64,000 nt of DNA from Chryseobacterium gambrini (GCF_900156825.1 NZ_FTOV01000006.1:220683-284682); one strand, 5' to 3'. Shown: positions 35,541 to 44,059, counted from the stretch's first letter. Notes: generated by a model not told the origin, from the sequence alone. Program-made: numbers and translations.

Positions 35541-36845
35541 ATGAAAAAAATATGGCAAAAAGACGATAACGCCACCAATATATTAGTCAATACATTCACA
35601 GTCGGGAAAGATCTTGATTTTGACGAACGTTTGGCAAAATACGATGTCAAAGGTTCAATGGCGCACTGCAAAATGTTGGCAGAAGTAGGAATTATTTCTT
35701 TTGAAGAATCAGAGCAAATGTTATTTGTTTTATCAGAAATTTTTGACGATATTGAAAACGGAATCTTTGGAATCGATAAAAATGCGGAAGATATTCATTC
35801 TCAGATTGAATCAATTTTAATTGAAAAATTGGGCGATACCGGAAAGAAAATTCACACGGCGCGTTCCAGAAACGATCAGGTTTTACTGGATATCAAATTG
35901 TATTTATTAGAAGAAATCCGTGATATTACAGCATTAACAGACGAATTCTTTCAGATATTAATCAAACTGGCGGAACAGCATAAAAATGTGTTGCTTCCGG
36001 GATATACGCATTTGCAGATTGCGATGCCTTCATCGTTCGGATTGTGGTTTGGAGCCTATGCAGAAGCATTGTTGGATGATATTGAAATGCTGTTTTCAGT
36101 TAAAAATATCATCAATAAAAATCCATTGGGTTCGGCGGCAGGTTACGGTTCATCGTTCCCGATTGACCGTGAAAGTACGACATATAATTTAGGCTTTCAA
36201 TCGATGAATTACAATTCGGTTTACGCTCAGATGACGCGTGGAAAGTCTGAAAAAATGCTGTCGATGGCAATGGCGACTTTAGCCGGAACATTAGGGAAAT
36301 TCTCTTACGATGTTTGTCTGTATTTAAGTCAGAATTTCGATTTTATAAGCTTTCCGAAGGAATTTACCACAGGAAGCAGCATAATGCCACACAAAAAAAA
36401 TCCTGATATTTTCGAGTTGGTTCGTGCGCGTTGCAACAGAATACAGTCGTTACCGAATGAATTTATTTTACTGACGAATAACCTTCCTTCAGGCTATCAC
36501 AGAGATATGCAGCTTACGAAAGAAATCCTTTTTCCTGCGATTGATTCCCTAAAAGAATGTCTGGAAATTTTAAATTATACATTACCCAATATTCATGTTA
36601 AAGACGGAATTTTGGAGGATGGAAAATACAAATACCTTTTCAGTGTAGAGAAAATTAATGAAGAAGTAAAAAACGGAAGCTCATTTCGGGATGCTTATGT
36701 AAAAGTAGGGCAGGAGATTGAAAATAACGCGTTCGATTTTGAAATTGGAAATTTAAACCATACGCATCAGGGAAGTATCGGGAATTTGTGTTTGGATAAA
36801 ATAGAATATCAGTTTAATAAATTGAAAAATAAATTGTTGGGATAA
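35541..36845 (+). CDS. argH: Argininosuccinate lyase
   Basis: A 434-residue fumarase-superfamily enzyme that splits argininosuccinate to arginine and fumarate. The signature GSSIMPHKKNPD is intact, as are the conserved HTARSRNDQV and LPGYTHLQIAMP segments. The ATG at 35541 gives the family N-terminus MKKIWQKDD; earlier in-frame codons fall in noncoding sequence. It is the last gene of the arginine cluster. Confidence 0.96.
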   Translation: MKKIWQKDDNATNILVNTFTVGKDLDFDERLAKYDVKGSMAHCKMLAEVGIISFEESEQMLFVLSEIFDDIENGIFGIDKNAEDIHSQIESILIEKLGDTGKKIHTARSRNDQVLLDIKLYLLEEIRDITALTDEFFQILIKLAEQHKNVLLPGYTHLQIAMPSSFGLWFGAYAEALLDDIEMLFSVKNIINKNPLGSAAGYGSSFPIDRESTTYNLGFQSMNYNSVYAQMTRGKSEKMLSMAMATLAGTLGKFSYDVCLYLSQNFDFISFPKEFTTGSSIMPHKKNPDIFELVRARCNRIQSLPNEFILLTNNLPSGYHRDMQLTKEILFPAIDSLKECLEILNYTLPNIHVKDGILEDGKYKYLFSVEKINEEVKNGSSFRDAYVKVGQEIENNAFDFEIGNLNHTHQGSIGNLCLDKIEYQFNKLKNKLLG

Positions 36846-36898
36846 TTATTTTTAGGCGATTATTTCAGTTTAAATAAAGAACAGTATATAATTAAAAT

Positions 36899-37390
36899 TT
36901 AATCTTGATTTGTTAAGTCATCTATGTGAACGATTTTTCCATAATGGTTAAAAGTTACTATTTCATCAAATTTATATTCGATACCATTAATTGTTTGAGT
37001 TCCAATTAATCTATATCGAACTTGGTCAATTTCAGGAAAATAATGCGTTAGTCTCCATTCATTAACATTTATATACGGCTTATAGAAACAGTTTTGATAC
37101 ATATAATATAACTTTATATATGCTTTTGAAGGATATGAATGTCCGTAGAAGTACTCTACATCATCAGAGAAAAATGGTATTATCCAAGGGTACACATTAT
37201 CAAATCTTTCTTTTATATGTCTTGATTCAATAAATCTTGCAGCTTGTAATTCATATTTACTACCTGTAAAACTATTTGCAGAGTAGTAATCTTTTGAATA
37301 AAATTCTAATTTAGCCCATATACAAATTATAAGAGTAATAATTATGAAAATAGATATTCTTTTTGATGATTTCTTCTTCGCATTATTCAT
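36899..37390 (-). CDS. Membrane-anchored hypothetical protein
   Basis: A 163-residue protein with one N-terminal membrane helix (ISIFIIITLIICIWAKL) and a Tyr-rich extracytoplasmic part. No domain recognised. Its start overlaps the end of the 58-residue gene upstream by 8 bases. Base composition is more AT-rich than the neighbouring arginine genes, which may point to recent acquisition. Confidence 0.55.
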   Translation of the reverse strand: MNNAKKKSSKRISIFIIITLIICIWAKLEFYSKDYYSANSFTGSKYELQAARFIESRHIKERFDNVYPWIIPFFSDDVEYFYGHSYPSKAYIKLYYMYQNCFYKPYINVNEWRLTHYFPEIDQVRYRLIGTQTINGIEYKFDEIVTFNHYGKIVHIDDLTNQD

Positions 37391-37559
37391 TTGTTTTTTT
37401 TATATTAAATCCGACAATTCCACATATAATTCCTAAGCAACTTGATAGTAAGAATGGATTTCCCATTTGACTATTAGTTAAAGTGGAGTAAAATGCTAAA
37501 ATTGCGATACCAAAAATATTTCCGAGAACAAAACCTATTATTGCTAAAATAAATTTCAT
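37383..37559 (-). CDS. 58-residue two-helix membrane protein
   Basis: Reading from ATG at 37559 gives MKFILAIIGFVLGNIFG, a polar middle (STLTNSQMGN) and a second helix ending GIVGFNIKKTNE, then TAA at 37383. Two hydrophobic helices and an 8-base overlap with the next gene support it as real. Unknown function. Confidence 0.6.
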   Translation of the reverse strand: MKFILAIIGFVLGNIFGIAILAFYSTLTNSQMGNPFLLSSCLGIICGIVGFNIKKTNE

Positions 37560-37714
37560 AAAAATCTTATTTTTTTAATTTTCACTAATTTAAATTAAAT
37601 TATTTGTTCTCTATTACGGTTTAACGTAATGAGGTATTTTCAACAATGCATTTAAAATCACTGATAAATTATGTTAAATAATAATTCTTTTTTATATTTT
37701 CATCGCATATCTAT

Positions 37715-38176
37715 TTAACCCAGATCAATCTTAAACTTCGTAGACTTCTTCACCTCGTGCAACACAATAGAACTGTGATATTGCCCGATATTAGGTATGT
37801 TTGAAATCACATTCACCGTAAAATCATTATAAGAATTAATGTCTTTTGCAATAATTTTCAGCATATAATCGTATTCACCGGAAAGACTGATGATTTCCTG
37901 AACTTCATCATGCTGCATAATGTTCTTTTCGAATGTTTCCAGAACTTTTTTAGACTGTTCCTTAAGACGCACATTGCAGTAAACCACAATATTTAAGCCC
38001 AGTTTTTCACGGTTTAAAAGACCCACATATTTCTCAATAATTCCCTGTTTCTCCAGTTGCTTGATGCGTTCGTACGTCGGAGTGAAAGTAAGACCAATTT
38101 TTTCTGAAATTTCTTTCACCGAAAGTGTAGAATCTTCCTGAATAATACTGAGAATCATCCTGTCTTTTAAATCCAT
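37715..38176 (-). CDS. Lrp/AsnC-family transcription regulator
   Basis: A 153-residue regulator: N-terminal winged HTH (LSVKEISEKIGLTFTPTYER, about 21-40) and a C-terminal RAM effector domain (VQEIISLSGEYDYMLKIIAK). Family members bind amino acids and control amino-acid metabolism. It is divergent from egtD, 164 bases apart, and close to the arginine cluster; either could be a target. The start at 38176 (MDLKDRMILSII) matches the family; an upstream extension would be atypical. Confidence 0.92.
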   Translation of the reverse strand: MDLKDRMILSIIQEDSTLSVKEISEKIGLTFTPTYERIKQLEKQGIIEKYVGLLNREKLGLNIVVYCNVRLKEQSKKVLETFEKNIMQHDEVQEIISLSGEYDYMLKIIAKDINSYNDFTVNVISNIPNIGQYHSSIVLHEVKKSTKFKIDLG

Positions 38177-38340
38177 ATAGTCTATTTTGAATGGTAAATA
38201 TACAATTTTATAAAAATTAAAACTAAATTTTTTGTGTTTTGAACTCAAAAATCCCTTCATAAACAGCCCGAATATTAATCTTTGTATTTTAGGCAATGGC
38301 AAAATAATTGCTGTAATCTGCGTACGAAATCCAGATTAAT

Positions 38341-39327
38341 ATGAACAGAAATACGACTACGGCAACAACTTTATTGGCTGATTACGATCCCCATCATAAA
38401 TTTAAAAGTGAAATTTTAGACGGACTGAAAGAGGAGCCTAAACATTTATTATCCAAATATTTCTACGATAAAAAAGGCGACGATCTTTTTCAGCAGATCA
38501 TGAATATGCCGGAATATTATCTCACCGATTGCGAACTTGAAATCTTTACCGGAAAAAAGAGAGAACTCGCAAACGCGATACGAGCATTCGACGAACCTTT
38601 TGATCTGGTGGAACTCGGAGCAGGAGATGCTACAAAATCCTCTCATCTGCTTGAATATCTTGTAAAGCAAAACGCAGATTTTACCTATATGCCGATTGAT
38701 ATTTCGGCAAATATTATTTCTGTTTTGGAGGAAAATCTTACATCTGAAATTCCGGGGCTTAAAATGACGGGGCTCAATGGAGAATACTTTGAAATGCTCG
38801 ATAAAGCAAACAAAATTTCTTCCCGCAGAAAAGTCATTCTTTTTTTAGGAGGGAATATTGGAAATATGGAAATTGAAGAAGCCTATCAGTTCTGTAATGC
38901 ATTGAAAGCGAGACTCAATCCGGATGATATTCTTCTCATTGGTTTTGATCTGAAGAAAAATCCACACACCATTCTTGCTGCCTATAACGATAAAGCGGGA
39001 ATAACGGCATCGTTCAACCTTAATCTTTTAGACAGAATTAATGAAGAGCTGGATGCAGATTTTAAAACAAATCAGTTCAAACATTACCAAACCTACGATC
39101 CGCTTTCCGGAGCCTGCAGAAGTTACCTGATCAGTCTGGAAAATCAGTCGGTACATATTGAAGAAGAAGAGGTAAACTTTAAGGCAAATGAAGCTATTTA
39201 TATGGAAATTTCTCAGAAATATTCGGAAAAAGAAGTCGATATAATGGCAAGAAAAACAGGTTTTAAACCGTTAAAACAAATTTCGGACACCAAAGGCTGG
39301 TTTGTAGATGCGATCTGGAAAGTCTAA
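38341..39327 (+). CDS. egtD: L-histidine N-alpha-methyltransferase (ergothioneine synthesis)
   Basis: A 328-residue SAM-dependent enzyme that trimethylates histidine to hercynine. SAM motif LVELGAGDATKSSHLLEYL, upstream YFYDKKGDDLFQQIMNMPEY and the C-terminal ISQKYSE segment fit the EgtD family (Methyltransf_33). Length matches. egtB follows after 21 bases, so both first steps of ergothioneine synthesis are encoded together. Confidence 0.95.
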   Translation: MNRNTTTATTLLADYDPHHKFKSEILDGLKEEPKHLLSKYFYDKKGDDLFQQIMNMPEYYLTDCELEIFTGKKRELANAIRAFDEPFDLVELGAGDATKSSHLLEYLVKQNADFTYMPIDISANIISVLEENLTSEIPGLKMTGLNGEYFEMLDKANKISSRRKVILFLGGNIGNMEIEEAYQFCNALKARLNPDDILLIGFDLKKNPHTILAAYNDKAGITASFNLNLLDRINEELDADFKTNQFKHYQTYDPLSGACRSYLISLENQSVHIEEEEVNFKANEAIYMEISQKYSEKEVDIMARKTGFKPLKQISDTKGWFVDAIWKV

Positions 39328-39348
39328 TTTAAATGAAAACCTAAAACG

Positions 39349-40530
39349 ATGATCGAACAGAATATACTAGTCAAAGAAAAACAGTTGCTTGAGAATTACC
39401 GCAGAATTAGAGCGCGGTCTGTGGAAATATGCGAACCGCTTGAAACAGAAGATTTTGTAGTTCAGCCTGTTATAGATGTAAGTCCGCCAAAATGGCATTT
39501 AGGACATACCACATGGTTTTTCGAAACTTTTATTTTGATCCCGAATCTTAATGATTATCAGGTATTTAATCCCCAATATAATTTCGTTTTCAACAGTTAT
39601 TACGAAACCATTGGGGCAAGAGTAATCCGGACGGACAGAGGAAATTTAAGCCGACCTTCGGTTGCAGATATTTTTCAGTATCGGAAATATGTGGATAAAC
39701 AGATGGAAACTTTTCTTTTAAACAACGACTTATCCGATGATCTTAAAAAACTGTTTGAATTAGGACTAAACCACGAACAGCAGCATCAGGAATTATTATT
39801 AACCGATATCAAATATATTCTCGGACACAATCCTTTATTTCCAGCTTACAACGAAAATTTTCCGTTAGAAAAATCAGAACCTGAAAATTTTGAAATGCTT
39901 TCTTTTAAGGAAGGAATTTATGAAATAGGATTTGAAGGAAAGGGATTTTGTTTTGATAACGAACTGAACAGACATAAAGTATATCTCAATGATTTCCAAA
40001 TCTCAAACCGATTAGTAACCAATTCAGAATATCTGGAATTTATGAATGACGGAGGATATGAAAACTTCAGACATTGGCATGCGGAAGGTTGGGAATGGGT
40101 GAAAGAAAATTATGCAAAGGCTCCCTTATACTGGCATTTTATTGAGGGTAAATGGATGCTGTACACATTGAACGGTCTAAAAGAAATTACTCCTGACGAA
40201 GCCGTTTGTCACATCAACTTTTTTGAAGCATCGGCTTTTGCCTCTTGGAAAGGAATGCGTTTACCTACCGAAGCGGAATGGGAAGTCGCTTCCGGAAAAT
40301 TTGACTGGGGAAAACGCTGGGAATGGACAGGAAGTGCTTATCTTCCGTATCCCGGCTTTGCAAAAGAAGAAGGAGCAGTAGGAGAGTATAACGGAAAATT
40401 TATGGTTAATCAAATGGTATTAAGAGGCGCTTCATTAGCAACACCAAAAGGACACAGCCGGAAAACATACAGAAATTTCTTTCCCACATCACTGCAATGG
40501 CAGTTTACAGGAATCCGACTGGCTAAATAA
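39349..40530 (+). CDS. egtB: Hercynine sulfoxide synthase EgtB
   Basis: A 393-residue non-haem iron enzyme that joins hercynine to a thiol donor with oxygen. The N-terminal DinB-like domain supplies the iron ligands: His50 or His53 (PPKWHLGHTTWFFE) and the H-x3-H-x-E motif His142/His146 (LNHEQQHQELL). The C-terminal FGE-sulfatase-like domain ends LQWQFTGIRLA. Whether cysteine or gamma-glutamylcysteine is the donor is not visible. No egtC or egtE occurs in the window, so the lyase step is encoded elsewhere. The transporter gene follows after 9 bases. Confidence 0.94.
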   Translation: MIEQNILVKEKQLLENYRRIRARSVEICEPLETEDFVVQPVIDVSPPKWHLGHTTWFFETFILIPNLNDYQVFNPQYNFVFNSYYETIGARVIRTDRGNLSRPSVADIFQYRKYVDKQMETFLLNNDLSDDLKKLFELGLNHEQQHQELLLTDIKYILGHNPLFPAYNENFPLEKSEPENFEMLSFKEGIYEIGFEGKGFCFDNELNRHKVYLNDFQISNRLVTNSEYLEFMNDGGYENFRHWHAEGWEWVKENYAKAPLYWHFIEGKWMLYTLNGLKEITPDEAVCHINFFEASAFASWKGMRLPTEAEWEVASGKFDWGKRWEWTGSAYLPYPGFAKEEGAVGEYNGKFMVNQMVLRGASLATPKGHSRKTYRNFFPTSLQWQFTGIRLAK

Positions 40531-40539
40531 TTCCCATTG

Positions 40540-41445
40540 ATGATTACGGTAGAATCTGTTTCCAAAAGTTTTAAAAATCGTCCCGCAGTGGACGATATTT
40601 CCTTTGCTGCCCACGAAAAGGAAATTCTGGTATTGCTGGGAACAAGCGGCTGCGGAAAAACAACAACTTTAAAAATGATCAACCGGCTTATTGAATCAGA
40701 TTCGGGAAGAATTTTAATCGATGGTAAAAATATCAAGGATCATAACGTTGAGCAACTGAGAATGGGAATCGGTTATGTCATGCAGAATTCAGGGCTTTTT
40801 CCCCATTATACGGTTGCAGAAAATATCGCCGTCGTTCCGAAACTTCAAAAATGGAACTCAAAGCAGATTAAAGACAGAACGGAGGAGCTTATTCAGAAAT
40901 TACATTTATCCGGTGATGTTTTAAACAGATTTCCCCACGAATTAAGCGGCGGACAACAGCAACGTGTCGGAATAGCCAGAGCTTTAATCGCCAATACTCC
41001 GGTCTTACTGATGGACGAACCTTTCGGAGCATTGGATAATATGACGAAATCCGAGATTCATAATGAGTTTAAAACGTTGGACGAGCTTAAAAATAAAACC
41101 ATCATTCTGGTAACCCACGATGTATCTGAAGCTTTCGAATTGGGACACAGAATATGTCTTATGGATAAAGGAAAAATAATACAGATCGGAACTCCGAAAG
41201 AAATGATTTACCGTCCTGCGAATGATTTCGTGAAAAATTTCTTTGCCAATAACCGTTTGACATTAGAATATCAAATCACTAAAATTTCAGATCTGCAGTT
41301 TAAAAATGTTTCAGAAAAAAGATTTGATGAAGATCAGAATATCTGGAATGTTTTGCAGGATCTCAGTACAAATTCCGGAGATGCTGAACTTTACAACACA
41401 ATTACAGCTTCTTTTAATGAATACCGACAAAAACAGTTGACCTGA
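40540..41445 (+). CDS. egtV: ABC transporter ATPase, EgtV-like
   Basis: A 301-residue ATPase of the betaine/choline (OpuCA/ProV) group. Walker A GTSGCGKT (34-41), Q-loop YVMQNSGLFPHYT, signature LSGGQQQRVGIARALI, Walker B VLLMDEPFGALD and switch His (LVTHDVSE) are intact. The C-terminal tail is too short for the paired CBS domains of OpuCA. The start is the ATG at 40540, directly after a TTG. Its TGA overlaps the next ATG. Position after egtDB supports an ergothioneine (or hercynine) transporter, by analogy with EgtUV of Helicobacter pylori. Confidence 0.82.
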   Translation: MITVESVSKSFKNRPAVDDISFAAHEKEILVLLGTSGCGKTTTLKMINRLIESDSGRILIDGKNIKDHNVEQLRMGIGYVMQNSGLFPHYTVAENIAVVPKLQKWNSKQIKDRTEELIQKLHLSGDVLNRFPHELSGGQQQRVGIARALIANTPVLLMDEPFGALDNMTKSEIHNEFKTLDELKNKTIILVTHDVSEAFELGHRICLMDKGKIIQIGTPKEMIYRPANDFVKNFFANNRLTLEYQITKISDLQFKNVSEKRFDEDQNIWNVLQDLSTNSGDAELYNTITASFNEYRQKQLT

Positions 41446-43007
41446 TGCAGCAAAGTTTATGGCAGTTTCTTGTTGAGCAGCAACACAAGATCTATATTCA
41501 GGTGATCCAGCATTTGGGATTAACCTTTATAGCCCTGTTGTTGGCAATTGTTGTCGGTTTGCCGTTGGGAATTCTCATCAGCCGGAAAAAGAAATTAGCC
41601 ACTCCGGTTTTAACGGTTGCCGGAATTTTACAAACGATTCCAAGCATTGCCTTGCTAGGTTTTATGATTCCCGTTTTCGGGATCGGGCCGCAACCCGCCA
41701 TTGTCGCACTGTTAGTTTATGCTTTATTACCCATCATCCGAAATACGTACACAGGAATTTCGGGAGTAAATGAAAATATCATTGAAGCGGCAAAATCTTT
41801 GGGAATGACGAAAAGCCAATTACTTCTGAAAGTAGAATTACCTTTAGCAATGCCCGTTATTGTTGCCGGAATAAGAACTGCCGCAGTAATCAACGTTGGA
41901 GTCGCAACATTGGCTTCTTTTGTTGCAGCGGGAGGTTTGGGAGAATTTATCTTTGGCGGAATCTCCCTGAACAATTCAAATATGATTCTTGCAGGAGCAA
42001 TTCCGGCCGCTTTACTGGCGGTTATTGTAGATCAGATGATTGCTTTTGTTCAGAAATCAGAATACCGTACAATCAGAAAAATGATATGGATTATTCCTTT
42101 ACTGCTGATTGTTGCAGGAGGAATTTATTTTTGGAATAAAAACTCATCAACCCGATTAAAAGCAGGTTTTACCCCTGAATTTATGGGAAGAAAAGATGGA
42201 GATATCGGCTTGAAAAAGATTTATCAGCTGGATGTCAATCCTTCGGTTGTTAATGACGCTCTCATGTACAAAGCTTTGTATGAAGGCAAACTAGACCTTA
42301 TCAGCGGATATTCTACCGATGGAAGAATAAAAGCATACGATCTTTTGGTTCTTGATGATGATAAAAAAATATTTCCGCCTTACTTCGCCGCTCCTATTGT
42401 TAAAGAAAAAACGTTGCAAAAATATCCTGATCTCGAAAAGACGCTCAACATTCTTTCAGGAAAAATCAATGATTCCGTGATGACCGAACTGAACTATCAG
42501 ACAGATTATCTTCATCAGGTTCCTGAAAAAGTAGCAAAAGAATTTTTAATCAGGAATAATCTGTACAAAACACATCAAGAAGCAGGAAATCAAACCGTCC
42601 GAATCGGATCAAAAATTTTTGGAGAACAATATATTCTTGCCGAAATCTACCGAATGCTCATCGAAGGAAACACAAACTATAAAGTTGAAACCAAAACAGG
42701 ATTAGGCGGAACAAAAATCTGTTTTGATGCCTTAATGAATGATGCTGTCGATTTTTATCCGGAATATACAGGTACCGGATTGCTGGTTCTGCTGACTCCG
42801 GATCATAAAACGATTGAAAATGTGACCAAAAGCCCTGATCTTACCTATCAGTTTGTACAAAATGAATTCATCAAAAAATACAAGATCCGTTGGCTGAAGC
42901 CGATTGGATTTAACAATGCGTATGCGCTCGTTATGCGAAGAAAACAGGCAAATAAGCTCAAAATAAAATCCATAACAGATTTAAAAAACATGGAGACCAG
43001 GAAATAA
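41445..43007 (+). CDS. egtU: ABC permease-binding protein fusion, EgtU-like, binding domain permuted
   Basis: A 520-residue protein. Residues 1-205 are a BPD permease with the EAA loop (EAAKSLGMTKSQLLLKVELP, 114-133); a further helix (212-230) leads to an extracytoplasmic OpuAC-type binding domain. Binding-domain blocks appear in swapped order. First come those normally C-terminal: LKAGFTPEF (238-246), GYSTDGRIKAYDL (288-300), FPPYFAAP, LSGKI, MTELNY and VAKEFL (to 368). After a linker come those normally N-terminal: VRIGSKIFGEQYILAE (385-400), TGLGGT, YPEYTGTGL (438-446), KPIGFNNAYAL and ITDLKN (510-515). Both halves look intact. Substrate is inferred from egtDB. Confidence 0.85.
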   Translation: MQQSLWQFLVEQQHKIYIQVIQHLGLTFIALLLAIVVGLPLGILISRKKKLATPVLTVAGILQTIPSIALLGFMIPVFGIGPQPAIVALLVYALLPIIRNTYTGISGVNENIIEAAKSLGMTKSQLLLKVELPLAMPVIVAGIRTAAVINVGVATLASFVAAGGLGEFIFGGISLNNSNMILAGAIPAALLAVIVDQMIAFVQKSEYRTIRKMIWIIPLLLIVAGGIYFWNKNSSTRLKAGFTPEFMGRKDGDIGLKKIYQLDVNPSVVNDALMYKALYEGKLDLISGYSTDGRIKAYDLLVLDDDKKIFPPYFAAPIVKEKTLQKYPDLEKTLNILSGKINDSVMTELNYQTDYLHQVPEKVAKEFLIRNNLYKTHQEAGNQTVRIGSKIFGEQYILAEIYRMLIEGNTNYKVETKTGLGGTKICFDALMNDAVDFYPEYTGTGLLVLLTPDHKTIENVTKSPDLTYQFVQNEFIKKYKIRWLKPIGFNNAYALVMRRKQANKLKIKSITDLKNMETRK

Positions 43008-43029
43008 TTTCTGCTGTACTAATTTTAAC

Positions 43030-43182
43030 TACAAAAGATACAAAAGACTTTATTGGATTTATTTAAAGTATTTCAAAAATCTGCAAAGAGAAAAAATCTT
43101 TGATTTTTTTAAACTTATATGCTCTTTTTTCCATTAAGTATTAAACTTAAGAAACTAAAGTGTTTAAATCTTTTATGGTAAA
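43030..43182. repeat. Nested-hairpin repeat, copy 3
   Basis: Outer arms ACTACAAAAGATACAAAAGA and CTTTTATGGT, core AAAAAATCTTTGATTTTTTT with AGAG/CTCT just outside. It lies between the transporter gene and the DNA glycosylase gene. Confidence 0.55.
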
Positions 43183-43200
43183 AAAGTGTAAACAAATTTA

Positions 43201-43875
43201 ATGATAAAGATTGTAAAACAAAACACAAAAGACATGACTGATGAAATACTGACTTTCAATACCTCAAATTTTCATGAGATGTGTGATTTTCTCGCGAATT
43301 GTGATCAGGATTTCAGATCAATTATCGAAAATCATGGTTATCCTCCGATGTGGAACCGAGAAAATACTTTTGAAACCCTCGTTCATATCATTCTGGAACA
43401 ACAGGTTTCTCTCGCTTCAGCTTTAGCCGCATTACATAAACTGAAAGAAAAAATTACAGAAATCACTCCTGAAAACATTCTTAGTCTTACGGATGCCGAA
43501 ATGAGAGAATGCTATGTAAGCCGACAGAAAAATACGTATATCAAAGGTATGGCAAATTCAATTCTGGAAAGAAAAATCAATCTTGAGAAATTTCAGGAAA
43601 TGTCTGATGAAAAAATTCGGGAAACATTAATCAGGCTGAAAGGCATCGGAAACTGGACGATCGATATTTATCTTATGCTTGCTCTGCAACGAACCGATAT
43701 TTTTCCTATCGGAGATCTTGCCGCCGTTAATGCTTTGAAAAAAATTAAACGGCTGCATCCGAAAATATCCAAAGAAGAAATCATAACAATCAGTGAAGAG
43801 TGGAAACCGCTCAGATCTGTTGCTACAATGATACTTTGGCACTATTACTTATCAGATTCAGCCAGTAAAAAATGA
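43201..43875 (+). CDS. DNA-3-methyladenine glycosylase II-like protein (HhH-GPD)
   Basis: A 224-residue base-excision enzyme. The helix-hairpin-helix LIRLKGIGNWTIDIYLMLAL and the downstream catalytic Asp in IFPIGDLAAVNAL define the HhH-GPD superfamily; LEQQVSLASALAALHKL is typical of the AlkA-like MPG-II branch. There is no Ada-like or N-terminal AlkA domain. An internal ATG at 43234 is an alternative start. It is probably a single-gene unit. Confidence 0.85.
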   Translation: MIKIVKQNTKDMTDEILTFNTSNFHEMCDFLANCDQDFRSIIENHGYPPMWNRENTFETLVHIILEQQVSLASALAALHKLKEKITEITPENILSLTDAEMRECYVSRQKNTYIKGMANSILERKINLEKFQEMSDEKIRETLIRLKGIGNWTIDIYLMLALQRTDIFPIGDLAAVNALKKIKRLHPKISKEEIITISEEWKPLRSVATMILWHYYLSDSASKK

Positions 43876-43902
43876 TGGTTTTTTTATAAATTCAATTTTC
43901 AT

Positions 43903-43933
43903 TTTGTCAGTTTACAGAATTGTTATATCTTTG
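43903..43933 (+). promoter_or_regulatory. Promoter of the pyrB leader
   Basis: TTTG (43903-43906), a 19-nt spacer and TATCTTTG (43926-43933) match the Bacteroidetes sigma-A consensus exactly. Transcription should begin about 43938-43941, beside the leader ATG. Confidence 0.85.
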
Positions 43934-43936
43934 CAC

Positions 43937-43967
43937 CTAATGAATAACACAGTATTTATATCATTAG
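43937..43967 (+). promoter_or_regulatory. First hairpin of the pyrB leader RNA
   Basis: CTAATGA pairs with TCATTAG around a 17-nt loop, and encloses the leader start codon. A second hairpin GGGCG-TAGA-CGCCC follows (about 43975-43988) before the terminator. Confidence 0.55.
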
Positions 43968-44011
43968 AATTACCGGGCGTAGACGCCCTTTACGATATTT
44001 ATTTATTTTAA
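43940..44011 (+). CDS. Candidate 23-residue pyrB leader peptide
   Basis: The frame reads MNNTVFISLELPGVDALYDI then YLF and TAA. The last codons are T-rich (ATT TAT TTA TTT), and the stop codon shares base 44011 with the terminator stem. In E. coli pyrBI, a ribosome closely following a UTP-starved polymerase reaches such a stop and blocks the terminator. No ribosome-binding site is possible if transcription starts next to the ATG, so translation would have to be leaderless; this is the weak point. Confidence 0.5.
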   Translation: MNNTVFISLELPGVDALYDIYLF

Positions 44012-44039
44012 GCGAAGATATTTTCTTCGCTTTTTTTTT
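44011..44039 (+). terminator. Attenuator terminator ahead of pyrB
   Basis: Stem AGCGAAGA (44011-44018) with TCTTCGCT (44024-44031), loop TATTT, then nine T. It stands 20 bases before the pyrB ATG and after the leader promoter, so pyrB expression must pass it. Confidence 0.85.
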
Positions 44040-44059
44040 GTAAAAAATTTAAAGACAAT

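Noticed and set aside
38177..38302. 42-residue N-terminal extension of the Lrp regulator
   Set aside because: Lrp proteins start a few residues before the HTH; the extension is basic, AT-derived and unlike the family.
39349..40530. EgtB as a sulfatase-modifying factor
   Set aside because: It has the DinB iron-binding motif (HEQQHQE) ahead of the FGE-like domain and follows egtD, which fixes it as EgtB.
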